From: Sva-07 sp963717385
GTDB taxonomy: Bacteria; Actinomycetota; Acidimicrobiia; Acidimicrobiales; Ilumatobacteraceae
DNA: 64,000 nucleotides
Assembly: GCA_963717385.1 (NCBI GenBank)
Contig: CAVQWE010000018.1
Coordinates: forward strand, 62,001-126,000
Direction: 5' to 3'
The first letter of the stretch is position 1. Each line of letters begins with the position of its first letter. Made by a program: the position numbers and the translations under genes. Positions 44,847 to 52,927 of the stretch are shown here, one piece after another. The notes beneath the pieces are model-generated. The model did not search any database. It was not told the origin of the DNA and saw only the letters and a program-made list of their open reading frames with translations.

Positions 44847-45808
44847 CCGAGCCGAGCGACCCCTTCGAGCAGCTCGCGCCAGCGACCACTCACATCGTCG
44901 ACCCCGTCTTCGCCGCCCGTCTCCGAGCGCGTCTTCAGCGAGCGCTCGGTGCCGCACCCGACCAGATCACCATCGACCTCGCCGCCCGAACACTCCCGGT
45001 TGCTGCGAGCACCACCGAACCCGCAAGGAGCCCCAACATGAGCCAGGTCATCACGCCATACCTGTGCGTCCACGACGCCAACGCCGCGCTCGACTGGTAC
45101 CGAGAGTTCTTCGAAGCGCAGGTCAGCAACGTGATCCCGTGGGAAGGCCGAGTCGGCCACGCCGAACTCGACGTCTCGGGAGCGGTGTTCTTTCTCAGCG
45201 ACGAGGCACCGCAACTCGGTGTGGTGGCGCCGACCCGCGATGGGTCGCAGACCTCGGTGAGCGTCGTCATCCAGGTCGCCGCCGTCGAGCAGTTCGTCGA
45301 GCGGGCCGAACGCGGCGGCGCCGTCGTGCAGCGGCCGATCGAGGAGGGCCATGGCACGCGTAGCGCATGGATCATCGACCCGTTCGGTCACCGTTGGAAT
45401 GTCGGCACGCCTGTGTACGACGCCGAGCAGATCGCGGCCCGCCGTACGCCATCGGAGCCGTACTACATGACGCTGACGACGCCGGACATCGAACGCGGCG
45501 CTGCCTTCTATGGCGCAGTGCTCGGCTGGGAATTCCAGTCCCAGGCCAACGGCGGAAAGCACGTGATCAACACCGAGATGCCGATTGGCTTGCGCGCCAC
45601 CGAGAACCCGTACGGCGACACTGAGCCGGGCGAGATCCAGATGTGGTTCACTGTCCGCGACTTCGACGACGCGGTCGAGCGCGTTCGAGTCGCTGGCGGC
45701 ACGATCGTGGAACTCAACGCCCACGGTTCGGGTCGAGAAGCGATCTGTGCGGACGACCAGGGCGTCACCTTCAAGCTCAGCGAGCCGGCACCCGGCTACG
45801 ACCGCTGA
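44843..45808 (+). CDS. Two-module VOC protein with N-terminal segment, coupled to ECF sigma
   Basis: 321 aa. The first ~60 residues (DPFEQLAPATTHIVDPVFAA, RLRARLQRALG) form a short helical segment, followed by two VOC modules: ITPYLCVHDANAALDWYREF to WIIDPFGHRWNVG, and YYMTLTTPDIERGAAFYGAV to AICADDQGVTFKLSEP. It begins inside the sigma-factor stop (ATGA). An in-frame ATG at 45038 with AAGGAG 7 nt upstream could give a second product of 256 aa lacking the N-terminal segment. I infer a sensor/anti-sigma-like role for the N-terminus; nothing in the sequence proves it. Confidence 0.82.
   Translation: MTEPSDPFEQLAPATTHIVDPVFAARLRARLQRALGAAPDQITIDLAARTLPVAASTTEPARSPNMSQVITPYLCVHDANAALDWYREFFEAQVSNVIPWEGRVGHAELDVSGAVFFLSDEAPQLGVVAPTRDGSQTSVSVVIQVAAVEQFVERAERGGAVVQRPIEEGHGTRSAWIIDPFGHRWNVGTPVYDAEQIAARRTPSEPYYMTLTTPDIERGAAFYGAVLGWEFQSQANGGKHVINTEMPIGLRATENPYGDTEPGEIQMWFTVRDFDDAVERVRVAGGTIVELNAHGSGREAICADDQGVTFKLSEPAPGYDR
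45025..45030 (+). promoter_or_regulatory. Internal ribosome-binding site AAGGAG
   Basis: AAGGAG 7 nt before in-frame ATG 45038 inside the VOC gene, a better site than that of the annotated start at 44843. Confidence 0.5.
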
Positions 45809-45852
45809 GGCCTGTTGGGGGGCTGGCATCGTCGTGGGCAGGCCGACGTGCG

Positions 45853-45858
45853 TACCGT
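45853..45858 (+). promoter_or_regulatory. -10 box TACCGT, leaderless oxygenase start
   Basis: TACCGT is 6 nt before ATG 45865, with no Shine-Dalgarno. Confidence 0.5.
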
Positions 45859-45864
45859 GGGGCG

Positions 45865-46705
45865 ATGACCGATCACGTGCTCGCTCCTGCCGATGTGTTC
45901 TGTCGGGCAACGCTCAACTTCGCTGCTCGCAGCGGCGAGTTCGTCGCCGAGCCGACCGAGATCGACATCCTCGACGGTCGCACCGCCGACTTGCCGGGAT
46001 GGCACGACTGCGGATTCGAGCTGATCTCACACACCACGGCAGCCTCCAGCTGGGACGACGACGAACTCGCCGCCATCCACCACGAGGAGATGGAGGTGCT
46101 CGCCAAGCGGATGACCGGATGCGACGTGGCGCTGGTGTCGAATCACATCAAACGCGGGCCCGAGCACGCTGCCCAGCACGAAGACCTCGCACCGATCGCG
46201 TTCGTGCACTCCGACTTTGCGAGGGGCTACGACGACCTGGTCAGGGGTTCGTACCGCCAGCCGGACCGAGACGGAGCGATGCGAGCCCTGGAGCGCAACG
46301 GCATCACCGCCGACGATGTCGAGCGTGCCTCACGTCTGGTGATCCTGCAGTTCTGGCGCAACACCGGCCAACCGAAGATGGATTTCCCGCTCGCGTTCTG
46401 TGACGCCCGCACCGTGACGCCCGCCGACGGGCGGCCGATTCCGGTGAACGACTACGCCGGCTCGGGCGTCGACTTCGAGGCGCTTGCGGTGCTCGGCCCA
46501 ACCGAGGCATCGCCGTACCGGTGGTACGTGTTCCCCGAGCTGCAGTCGGACGAGGTGGTGGCATTCCGCACGTATGACACCGCCCTCGTCGAGCGTGGCG
46601 ACACCTGGTTCACGCCGCACTCGGCCTTTCCGCGATCCCGACGTCGAGATCGGCAACCCGGCCCGATCGAGCATCGAACTCCGGGCGATCTGCTTGTTCG
46701 AGTAG
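45865..46705 (+). CDS. CmcJ/NvfI-type oxygenase-like protein (frame interrupted)
   Basis: One extra T in the run at 46627-46629 breaks the frame near the end; joined, TPHSAF continues into RDPDVEIGNPARSSIELRAI and the total is 279 aa. HSDFARGYDDLV, LVILQFWRNTGQPKMDFPLA and the final RSSIEL arginine match the CmcJ / GA4-desaturase-like group of non-heme iron, 2-oxoglutarate-type oxygenases found in cephamycin and fungal pathways. Substrate unknown. It converges with the HAD gene with 21 bp between stops. Confidence 0.75.
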
Positions 46706-46726
46706 ATCGTCGCCGAGCAGTTTCCC

Positions 46727-47395
46727 TCACGGCGCGCCGAGGAGGTGCCGCTGCAAGTCGGCCATGGTGTCGAACAGCGTCGCTCCGGTTGCTTCGAGGT
46801 CGTCTCGTTGGCTGAGCCCGCCGGCGAATCCGTAGCAGGTCATCCCGGCGGCGAGCGCCGCCCGGCATCCGTTGATGCTGTCCTCGATCACCGCGCAACG
46901 ATCGGGATCGACGCCCATCGACTGCGCGGCATGGAGGAACAGGTCAGGCCACGGCTTGCCCCGTTCGACTTCTGAACCCGAGTAGATGCGGCCCTCGAAC
47001 AGCGGCCGCAGACCGGTGAGGCCGAGGGTGAGGTCCATCTTGCGATGGCTGCCACTCGATGCGATGCATGTGGCAACGTGGCGGTCATCGAGCGCTTCGA
47101 CCAGCTCGCGAACGCCGGCGATGGGCCGCAGCTCGGCGTGGAACGCGGCGACGATCTCGTCGGTCGAGCGACGGTCGAACTCGGCGGTTGCTTCGGCGCC
47201 GAGGTGCTCTTCGATCTCGGCCAGCATCGCATCGCTCGACCCTCCGACGAACTTGCGCACGACCTCGTCGACGGTGATCGGCCAGCCCATCTCGGTGAGC
47301 ATCCGCGCCTCGACGGCGACGGTGAGACGTTCGGAGTCGACGAGCACGCCGTCGCAATCGAAGATCACCAACTCGAGGTCACCGGCTGCTTCCAT
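46727..47395 (-). CDS. HAD-family phosphatase
   Basis: 222 aa. IFDCDGVLVDSE is motif I with both catalytic aspartates, CIASSGSHRKMD motif II, and KPWPDLFLHAA with CAVIEDSINGCRAA motifs III/IV. It belongs to the beta-phosphoglucomutase/phosphoglycolate phosphatase-like subgroup that acts on sugar or glycolytic phosphates. Divergent from the SDR gene. Confidence 0.87.
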   Translation of the reverse strand: MEAAGDLELVIFDCDGVLVDSERLTVAVEARMLTEMGWPITVDEVVRKFVGGSSDAMLAEIEEHLGAEATAEFDRRSTDEIVAAFHAELRPIAGVRELVEALDDRHVATCIASSGSHRKMDLTLGLTGLRPLFEGRIYSGSEVERGKPWPDLFLHAAQSMGVDPDRCAVIEDSINGCRAALAAGMTCYGFAGGLSQRDDLEATGATLFDTMADLQRHLLGAP

Positions 47396-47488
47396 GTGCT
47401 CACACTCGCAGCTCCACTCCGGTCATGAGCCGCGGCGTTCGGATCGGTACGTTCGAGCTCGTTCCGACGACCAGAGAGGTATGGCCAC

Positions 47489-48250
47489 ATGGAGATCCAA
47501 GGATGCAAGGCGATCATCATCGGAGGAGCATCGGGCTTTGCTCGTGCAACGGCTGAGCGGATTGCCGCAGGCGGTGGGTCGGTTGCGATCCTCGACCGCG
47601 AGGAGTCTGCTGGCGCGGAGGTCGCCGCGCAGTTGGGTGGCACGTGGCACCCGACGAACGTGCTCGACTTCGACGGGATTGCCGTGGTGATCGACGAAGC
47701 CGTCCAAGCGCTCGGCGGGCTCGACATCGCTGTCAACACCGCTGGCGGCGGCAAGGCCGGGCGCACCCTCGGCCGAAGCGGGCCGTTCGATCTCGACGAC
47801 TTCCGAGCGGTGATCGACCTGAACCTGATCGGCACGTTCAACACCAACCGGCTCTGCGCCGCGCACATGGCCAACAACGAACCGAACGACGACGGCGAGC
47901 GCGGAGTGATGATCAACACCGCGTCGATCGCTGCGTTCGAGGGCCAGATCGGTCAGGTCGCGTACACCGCAGCCAAGGCCGGCATTGCTGGGATGACGCT
48001 CACGATGGCGCGTGACCTCGGCTCGCTCGGCATCCGCGTGGTCACGATCGCGCCGAGCCTGTTCGCCACCGGTCTCACTGCGGGGGTCACCGAGGAGCGT
48101 GCGGCCGGGCTCACCAAGGATGCGGCGTTCCCGAAGCGTCTGGGCAAGCCCGACGAGTACGGCCGACTCGCGATCGCCATCATCGAGAACCCGATGCTGA
48201 ACGGCGACACGATCCGTCTCGACGCCGGCACTCGGTTCGCCCCCAAGTAG
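47489..48250 (+). CDS. SDR oxidoreductase, 3-hydroxyacyl-CoA dehydrogenase type II-like
   Basis: 253 aa. IIGGASGFARATAERIAAGG binds NAD, NTAGGGKAG follows strand 4, and the catalytic set is Ser in NTASIAAFEG, Tyr and Lys in YTAAKAGIAG. The length and the MTLTMARDLGSLGIRVVTIA segment resemble human HSD17B10/bacterial 3-hydroxyacyl-CoA dehydrogenases of fatty acid or isoleucine breakdown. Neighbouring genes (nitronate monooxygenase, aminotransferase) do not settle the substrate. Confidence 0.87.
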   Translation: MEIQGCKAIIIGGASGFARATAERIAAGGGSVAILDREESAGAEVAAQLGGTWHPTNVLDFDGIAVVIDEAVQALGGLDIAVNTAGGGKAGRTLGRSGPFDLDDFRAVIDLNLIGTFNTNRLCAAHMANNEPNDDGERGVMINTASIAAFEGQIGQVAYTAAKAGIAGMTLTMARDLGSLGIRVVTIAPSLFATGLTAGVTEERAAGLTKDAAFPKRLGKPDEYGRLAIAIIENPMLNGDTIRLDAGTRFAPK

Positions 48251-48291
48251 TCGCCGACGGCGCCGCACCACGGGGTTGGAGGGCGGTGGGG

Positions 48292-49437
48292 TCAGTACTC
48301 GAGTTGGCCGGCGAGGGATTCGACGGCCTCGATGAACTCGGTCACCATGTCCATCACGACCTGGCCGGCGGATTTCGGCTGGTTCATCGTGCCGACGATC
48401 TGGCCGACGAAGTAGCCGGCCAGCTTTTCGGCCCCGGATCCGTGGGTGTGCGCCGCCCGGTTGATCCGGGCCTGGGCCTCGTTGGTGAGGATCGGTTGCA
48501 AGGGCATGCCGAGTGGGTCGGGTGTGTCGGCGCGATCCCACTCGTCGGTCCACGCCGTCTTCAGCATCCGTGCGGGCTTGCCGGTCATCGACCGGGACCG
48601 GAGCGTGTCGGCCGACGTGGCCGCGAGGAACTTCTGCTTCACGACCGGGTGGGTCTCGGCCTCGTCGGTGGTCAGCCACACCGACCCGCACCACACACCC
48701 TGAGCACCGAGCGCCATCGCCGCGGCCATCTGACGGCCCCGCCCGATACCGCCAGCGCCGAGCACCGGGATGTCGACGGCGTCGACGATCTCGGGGATCA
48801 GCACCATCGAGCCGATCTCACCGGTGTGGCCACCGGCCTCGGAACCCTGAGCGATGATGATGTCGACACCGGCTGCCTGATGACGTTCGGCGTGCACCGG
48901 GCGCCCGGCGAGCGCACCGATCAGGCGACCCTCTTGCTTGACCCGGTCGATGAGGAACTGCGGCGGCGGGCCGAGCGCGTTGGCGACGAACGCCGTGTTG
49001 TGGGCCAGGGAGATCTCGAGTTGCGGACCCGCAGCGGCAGCGCTGAAGGGTGCGATCCCACCATGGCCGGCGGTTGACCGCCCACCACCGCGCGCCTCGT
49101 CGGGCGGGAACTCGGGCACGTCGTAGCGGCGCAGGATGTCGTCGATGAACTCGCGGTGGGTGTCAGGAATCAGGGCGGCGATGTCGGAGAGCTGGTAGCC
49201 GCCGTCTTCGTCGCCGGCGTACTTGGCCGGCACGATCAGGTCGACACCGTACGGTCGATCGCCGATCTCGTCTTCGATCCACTTCAGGTCGATTTCGAGC
49301 TGCTCGGGTGAATGCGCAACTGCGCCGAGCACCCCGAGACCACCGGCCTTCGATACCGCAGCCACGACATCTCGGCAGTGGCTGAAGGCGAAGATCGGGA
49401 ATTCGATGTCGAGCATCTCGGTGGCGGCGGTCTTCAT
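48292..49437 (-). CDS. Nitronate monooxygenase-like FMN enzyme
   Basis: 381 aa, TIM barrel. FPIFAFSHCRDVVAAVSKAG starts the barrel, IIAQGSEAGGHTG and VLGAGGIGRGRQMAAAMALG form the FMN phosphate-binding sites, and the barrel is complete. Members oxidise nitronates such as propionate 3-nitronate, and some are enoyl-ACP or other reductases. ATG 49437 follows GAGGAGA; the upstream frame to 49539 is unsupported. Convergent with SDR and divergent from the aminotransferase gene. Confidence 0.83.
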   Translation of the reverse strand: MKTAATEMLDIEFPIFAFSHCRDVVAAVSKAGGLGVLGAVAHSPEQLEIDLKWIEDEIGDRPYGVDLIVPAKYAGDEDGGYQLSDIAALIPDTHREFIDDILRRYDVPEFPPDEARGGGRSTAGHGGIAPFSAAAAGPQLEISLAHNTAFVANALGPPPQFLIDRVKQEGRLIGALAGRPVHAERHQAAGVDIIIAQGSEAGGHTGEIGSMVLIPEIVDAVDIPVLGAGGIGRGRQMAAAMALGAQGVWCGSVWLTTDEAETHPVVKQKFLAATSADTLRSRSMTGKPARMLKTAWTDEWDRADTPDPLGMPLQPILTNEAQARINRAAHTHGSGAEKLAGYFVGQIVGTMNQPKSAGQVVMDMVTEFIEAVESLAGQLEY

Positions 49438-49586
49438 CGGATTCTCCTCGGAGTTCGGTGGACGGCCACAGTCTTGCCGCTGGCCGACCGGTCCCACGAA
49501 GCCGCCGTGGTTCGGACGGGCGTGGACCACGATTGGCAAATGGCCGGCAGCCGCCGGTCGACACAGAAATCAGGAAGTGATATCTC

Positions 49587-50960
49587 ATGTCCGTAACCGA
49601 CTCGACTCAGACGTCCGAGCTTGCGGCCAGGGCCAAGGAGATCACCGAGCGCGAGCTGGTGACCTACTCCGAACGCACCCAGGGATCCCAGAAGGCCAGC
49701 GAACGAGCACGCAAGGTGCTTCCCGCTGGTGTGCCTTCCAGTTTCCAGGCGTACGACCCGCACCCGATCGTCGTCAAACACGCCGCTGGTGCCCACATGG
49801 TCGACGTCGACGACAACGAATACGTCGACTACGACATGGGTTTCGGCGCACTGTTCGCCGGACACATGCACCCCGCCGTCCGCGCAGCAGTCGAGGCGCA
49901 GTTCGACCACGGCACGCTGTACGTGACCCCGTGTGACCTCGATGCCGACGTCGCCGAACTGCTCGGCGAGCGCTACGGCTTCCCGATGTGGCGGCCGACC
50001 AACTCGGGCACCGAGGCAACGATGGATGCGATCCGTCTCGCCCGAGGCGTCACCAAGCGCGAGAAGCTCGTCAAGGTCGAAGGTGGCTATCACGGCCACC
50101 ACGACGAGGTGATGATCTCCAACAAGCCCGCCGTTGCCGAAGCCGGCCCGGCCGACGCCCCGTATTCGATCCCACAGTCGGGGGGCATCACCCAGGGCAC
50201 GATCGACGATGTCATCGTGATCCCGTACAACGATGCACCGGCGCTCGAGCGGGTGCTCGCCAGTCGCGAGGTCGCCTGCTTCATCGTCGAGCCGGTGATG
50301 GAGAACATCGGCATCGTGCTGCCCGACCCGGGCTACCTCGAAGCGGTCCGCGAGATCTGCGACAAGTACGGCACGTTGTTGATCTTCGACGAGGTGAAGA
50401 CCGGCCTCACCGCAGGGTTCGGCGGCGCCACCAGGAAATTCGGCGTCACTCCCGACCTGGTGACGTTGGCCAAGTCGATCGGCGGCGGGTTCCCCGTTGG
50501 AGCGTTCGGCGGCAAGGCCGAGTACATGCACCTGATCACCACCGGTGAGGTGCTGCACCTCGGTACCTACAACGGCAATCCGCTCGTGATGGCAGCCGCG
50601 AAGGCCACCCTCACCGAGGCGTGCACGCAGGAGAACATCGAGGCCGCGATCGCCCTCAACCACCGGTTGGTGCAGGCGTGTCAGAAGATCATCGACGACG
50701 CCGGACTGCCGGCGCACACGGTGGAATTCGGCGCCAAGGGCTGCATCACCTGGTCGAGGGACCGGGTGCGCAACTACCGCGACTACAAGGCCACCGATTT
50801 CGACCTGGCGTTCGCACAATGGATGCACGGGATCAACCGCGGCATCCTGCTGCCGCCGGGCCTCGACGAGCAGTGGCTGATCTCGGTGATGCACACCGAG
50901 GCCGACGCCATGCGCTACGCCGACGTGTTCGCCGAATTCGTTGCCGAACTGGTCGCCTGA
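49587..50960 (+). CDS. Class III aminotransferase, glutamate-1-semialdehyde-aminomutase-like
   Basis: 457 aa. RPTNSGTEATMDAIRLARG, IFDEVKTGLTAGFGG and LAKSIGGGFPVGAFGG (Schiff-base lysine) match HemL-like enzymes. It is not in a heme operon and is longer than HemL, so a catabolic or biosynthetic transaminase is likely. It differs from the similar gene at 14476-15858. ATG 49587 follows AGGAAG. A strong hairpin follows at 50977. Confidence 0.87.
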   Translation: MSVTDSTQTSELAARAKEITERELVTYSERTQGSQKASERARKVLPAGVPSSFQAYDPHPIVVKHAAGAHMVDVDDNEYVDYDMGFGALFAGHMHPAVRAAVEAQFDHGTLYVTPCDLDADVAELLGERYGFPMWRPTNSGTEATMDAIRLARGVTKREKLVKVEGGYHGHHDEVMISNKPAVAEAGPADAPYSIPQSGGITQGTIDDVIVIPYNDAPALERVLASREVACFIVEPVMENIGIVLPDPGYLEAVREICDKYGTLLIFDEVKTGLTAGFGGATRKFGVTPDLVTLAKSIGGGFPVGAFGGKAEYMHLITTGEVLHLGTYNGNPLVMAAAKATLTEACTQENIEAAIALNHRLVQACQKIIDDAGLPAHTVEFGAKGCITWSRDRVRNYRDYKATDFDLAFAQWMHGINRGILLPPGLDEQWLISVMHTEADAMRYADVFAEFVAELVA

Positions 50961-50976
50961 CCATCTCGAAGTCCAG

Positions 50977-51015
50977 CACGATCACGCCTGGGGTCTGACC
51001 CCTGGCGTGATCGTG
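50977..51015 (+). terminator. Long perfect-arm hairpin after aminotransferase gene
   Basis: CACGATCACGCC (50977-50988) pairs with GGCGTGATCGTG (51004-51015); inside, GGGGT/ACCCC pair around CTG, with one T-T mismatch each side. About 17 base pairs. It shares the core CCAGGGGTCAGACCC, inverted, with the hairpin at 14532-14555, which ends another class III aminotransferase gene. Confidence 0.8.
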
Positions 51016-51031
51016 GGGCACACTTGGGGAC

Positions 51032-51982
51032 GTGGCACTCTTCTGCACTGACACGTTCTTCGATGCGTATGGCGATCGACTGTCCGCGATCGCTCCTGAC
51101 CTCGACGTGATTGCGCTGCGGCCGGGGGAGGAGATCTCCGAGGCTGACGTCGAGCGCATCACGATCGCGTTCTTCTCGAACGACGCGTGGCCCGAGCGGG
51201 CTGGCGCCTTCTTCAAGGTGGCGTTGGCCACCAACAACCTTCGTTGGTTCCACTCGATGTCGGCGGGCGTCGACAGCCCGGTCTTCGCGACGTTTCTCGA
51301 GCGCGGCGCCCGACTGACCAATTCGTCGGGTGCCAGCGCCCCGCCGATCGCCGGCACGGTGATGCTCTATCTGCTCGCGCTCAGCCGCGACCTCCCCGGA
51401 TGGCTGCGATCGCAGGCGGCACACGAATGGTCGCCGGCGCCGTTCAGCGACCTCGAAGGCCAGCGTTTGGTGGTCGTCGGGTACGGACCGATCGGTCAGG
51501 AGGTCGTTCGCCTGGCCACGGCGTTCCGCATGGACCCGGTGGTCGTGCGTCGAGCTGCTCGTGGTGACGAGCCGTGCCCGGTCCGCCCGCTCGACGAACT
51601 CGCCGACGCAGTGTCCGATGCCGACGCGGTGGTCGTTGCGCTCCCGCTGGCACCGGAGACCCGTGGTCTCATCAGCGCCGAGGTGATCGCCGCGATGCCG
51701 TCGACAGCGGTGTTCGTCAACGTCGGACGCGGCGAACTCGTTGATCAGGCGGCGCTCACCGACGCGCTGCGGTCAGGTCGCCTCGCCGGCGCAGGCCTCG
51801 ACGTGTTCGACCCCGAACCGTTGCCGGTCGACGACGGGTTGTGGGATCTCCCGAACGTGATCATCAGCCCGCACATCTCGGGCGCGAGTGACGGCACCAC
51901 GAAGCGGGTCGCGGAGATCTTCCTCGACAACTTGGAACGGTTCGTGCGCGATGAACCGCTGCGCAACGAGGTGACGAACTAG
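51032..51982 (+). CDS. D-isomer-specific 2-hydroxyacid dehydrogenase
   Basis: 316 aa. VVVGYGPIGQEVVRLATAF is the NAD-binding motif; FVNVGRGELVDQAALTDALR contains the catalytic arginine and ISPHISGASD the catalytic histidine. The family includes 2-hydroxyacid, phosphoglycerate and hydroxypyruvate reductases. Substrate open. GTG start; the stop is 7 bp from the stop of the convergent sigma gene. Confidence 0.9.
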   Translation: MALFCTDTFFDAYGDRLSAIAPDLDVIALRPGEEISEADVERITIAFFSNDAWPERAGAFFKVALATNNLRWFHSMSAGVDSPVFATFLERGARLTNSSGASAPPIAGTVMLYLLALSRDLPGWLRSQAAHEWSPAPFSDLEGQRLVVVGYGPIGQEVVRLATAFRMDPVVVRRAARGDEPCPVRPLDELADAVSDADAVVVALPLAPETRGLISAEVIAAMPSTAVFVNVGRGELVDQAALTDALRSGRLAGAGLDVFDPEPLPVDDGLWDLPNVIISPHISGASDGTTKRVAEIFLDNLERFVRDEPLRNEVTN

Positions 51983-51989
51983 CGAACGC

Positions 51990-52851
51990 TCAGGCGGCGA
52001 TCGGCTCGGCGTGGGTGCGGAGCTTGGCGATGGCACGCTCGACCCGTCGCCGCACCGCTTGCGGTGTGACACCGAGCTCTTCGGCAATCGTGGCGAACGT
52101 GGCCGGCTCATGTCCTCGCAGCCCGAACCGTGCTGCGACCGCGAACGAGCTCGTCTCGTCGAGATGGTCGAGGAGCGCATCGATCTGGTTCGCGAGCCAC
52201 GCGACGTTCCGCGGCCTCGTCGGGTCCTTCGTCGCTGCTGGCGACGAGCGTGCCGAGCGTGTCGGACCCTTCACCGATGGGACGATCCATCGACTCGAGC
52301 TGGCTGAGCATGTCGATCATCGCCAAGTCGTCATCGAGCCGCGCACCGGTGGTGGTGGTGGCTGCAATGGCGGTACGCAGCTCGCGGGTGCGGTGACCAG
52401 GGATGCGGATCGTGGTCGCCGATGCTTCGAGGCCTCGCTGGATCGATTGGCGGATCCACCATGTCGCGTAGGTGGAGAACTTGTAGCCGCGGCGCCAGTC
52501 GAACTTCTCGACGGCTTTCTCGAGTCCGATCATGCCGTCTTGCACGATGTCGTCACGGTCGAGGTGGACCGGCACGCTGAACCGGTTGGCAATGCTCTGC
52601 ACGAGGCGCACGTTCGCCTCGATGAAGTGGTGTCGAGCCCGTTCGCCCTCGGCGATGAGTTCGGAGTCGCCGTCGATCGGGGTGTTGTTGCCGAGCCGGA
52701 TACGGGCCTCGCGCCCGGCCTCGATCGCCTGGGCGAGCCATCGCTCGTCAGCAGCGGTGAGGAGCGCTCGATGGTCGCGGCGGATGCGTCGTGCACTCGA
52801 GCGCGAATCGTTCGGCAGGTACGGGCGAGCGGTGGTGTCGGTCCGTGACAT
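51990..52851 (-). CDS. Alternative sigma-70 family factor (frame interrupted)
   Basis: One extra base at 52187-52188 splits the frame; joined, AAERRVARE continues into QIDALLDHLDE, about 286 aa. Region 2 (FIEANVRLVQSIANRFSVP, DIVQDGMIGLEKAVEKFDW, FSTYATWWIRQSIQR) is complete, a region-3-like segment follows, and region 4 (TFATIAEELGVTPQAVRRRV) ends the protein. No region 1.1, so it is a group 2/3 stress-type factor rather than RpoD. Leaderless start behind a near-consensus promoter, back to back with the Mrp operon. Confidence 0.88.
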
Positions 52852-52857
52852 GGGCAG

Positions 52858-52886
52858 ATCATAAAACACCCTTTCAAAAAGGTCAA
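52858..52886 (-). promoter_or_regulatory. Near-consensus promoter of the sigma gene
   Basis: On the minus strand, TTGACC (52881-52886), a 17-nt spacer, then TATGAT (52858-52863). The ATG follows TATGAT by 6 nt, so transcription should start at or next to the first codon. The AT-rich stretch stands out from the surrounding GC-rich DNA. Confidence 0.75.
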
Positions 52887-52888
52887 TG

Positions 52889-52918
52889 TTGTGATGCAAA
52901 TAAATCGAGTCGTATCAT
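52889..52918 (+). promoter_or_regulatory. Probable promoter of the Mrp operon
   Basis: TTGTGA (52889-52894), an 18-nt spacer, TATCAT (52913-52918). TTG 52928 follows by 9 nt. The site lies next to the oppositely directed sigma promoter, so the two could compete. Confidence 0.55.
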
Positions 52919-52927
52919 CCGGGTCTG

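Noticed and set aside
48251..48291. Terminator hairpin between SDR and nitronate monooxygenase genes
   Set aside because: Only short, poorly matched GC-rich arms; no convincing stem.
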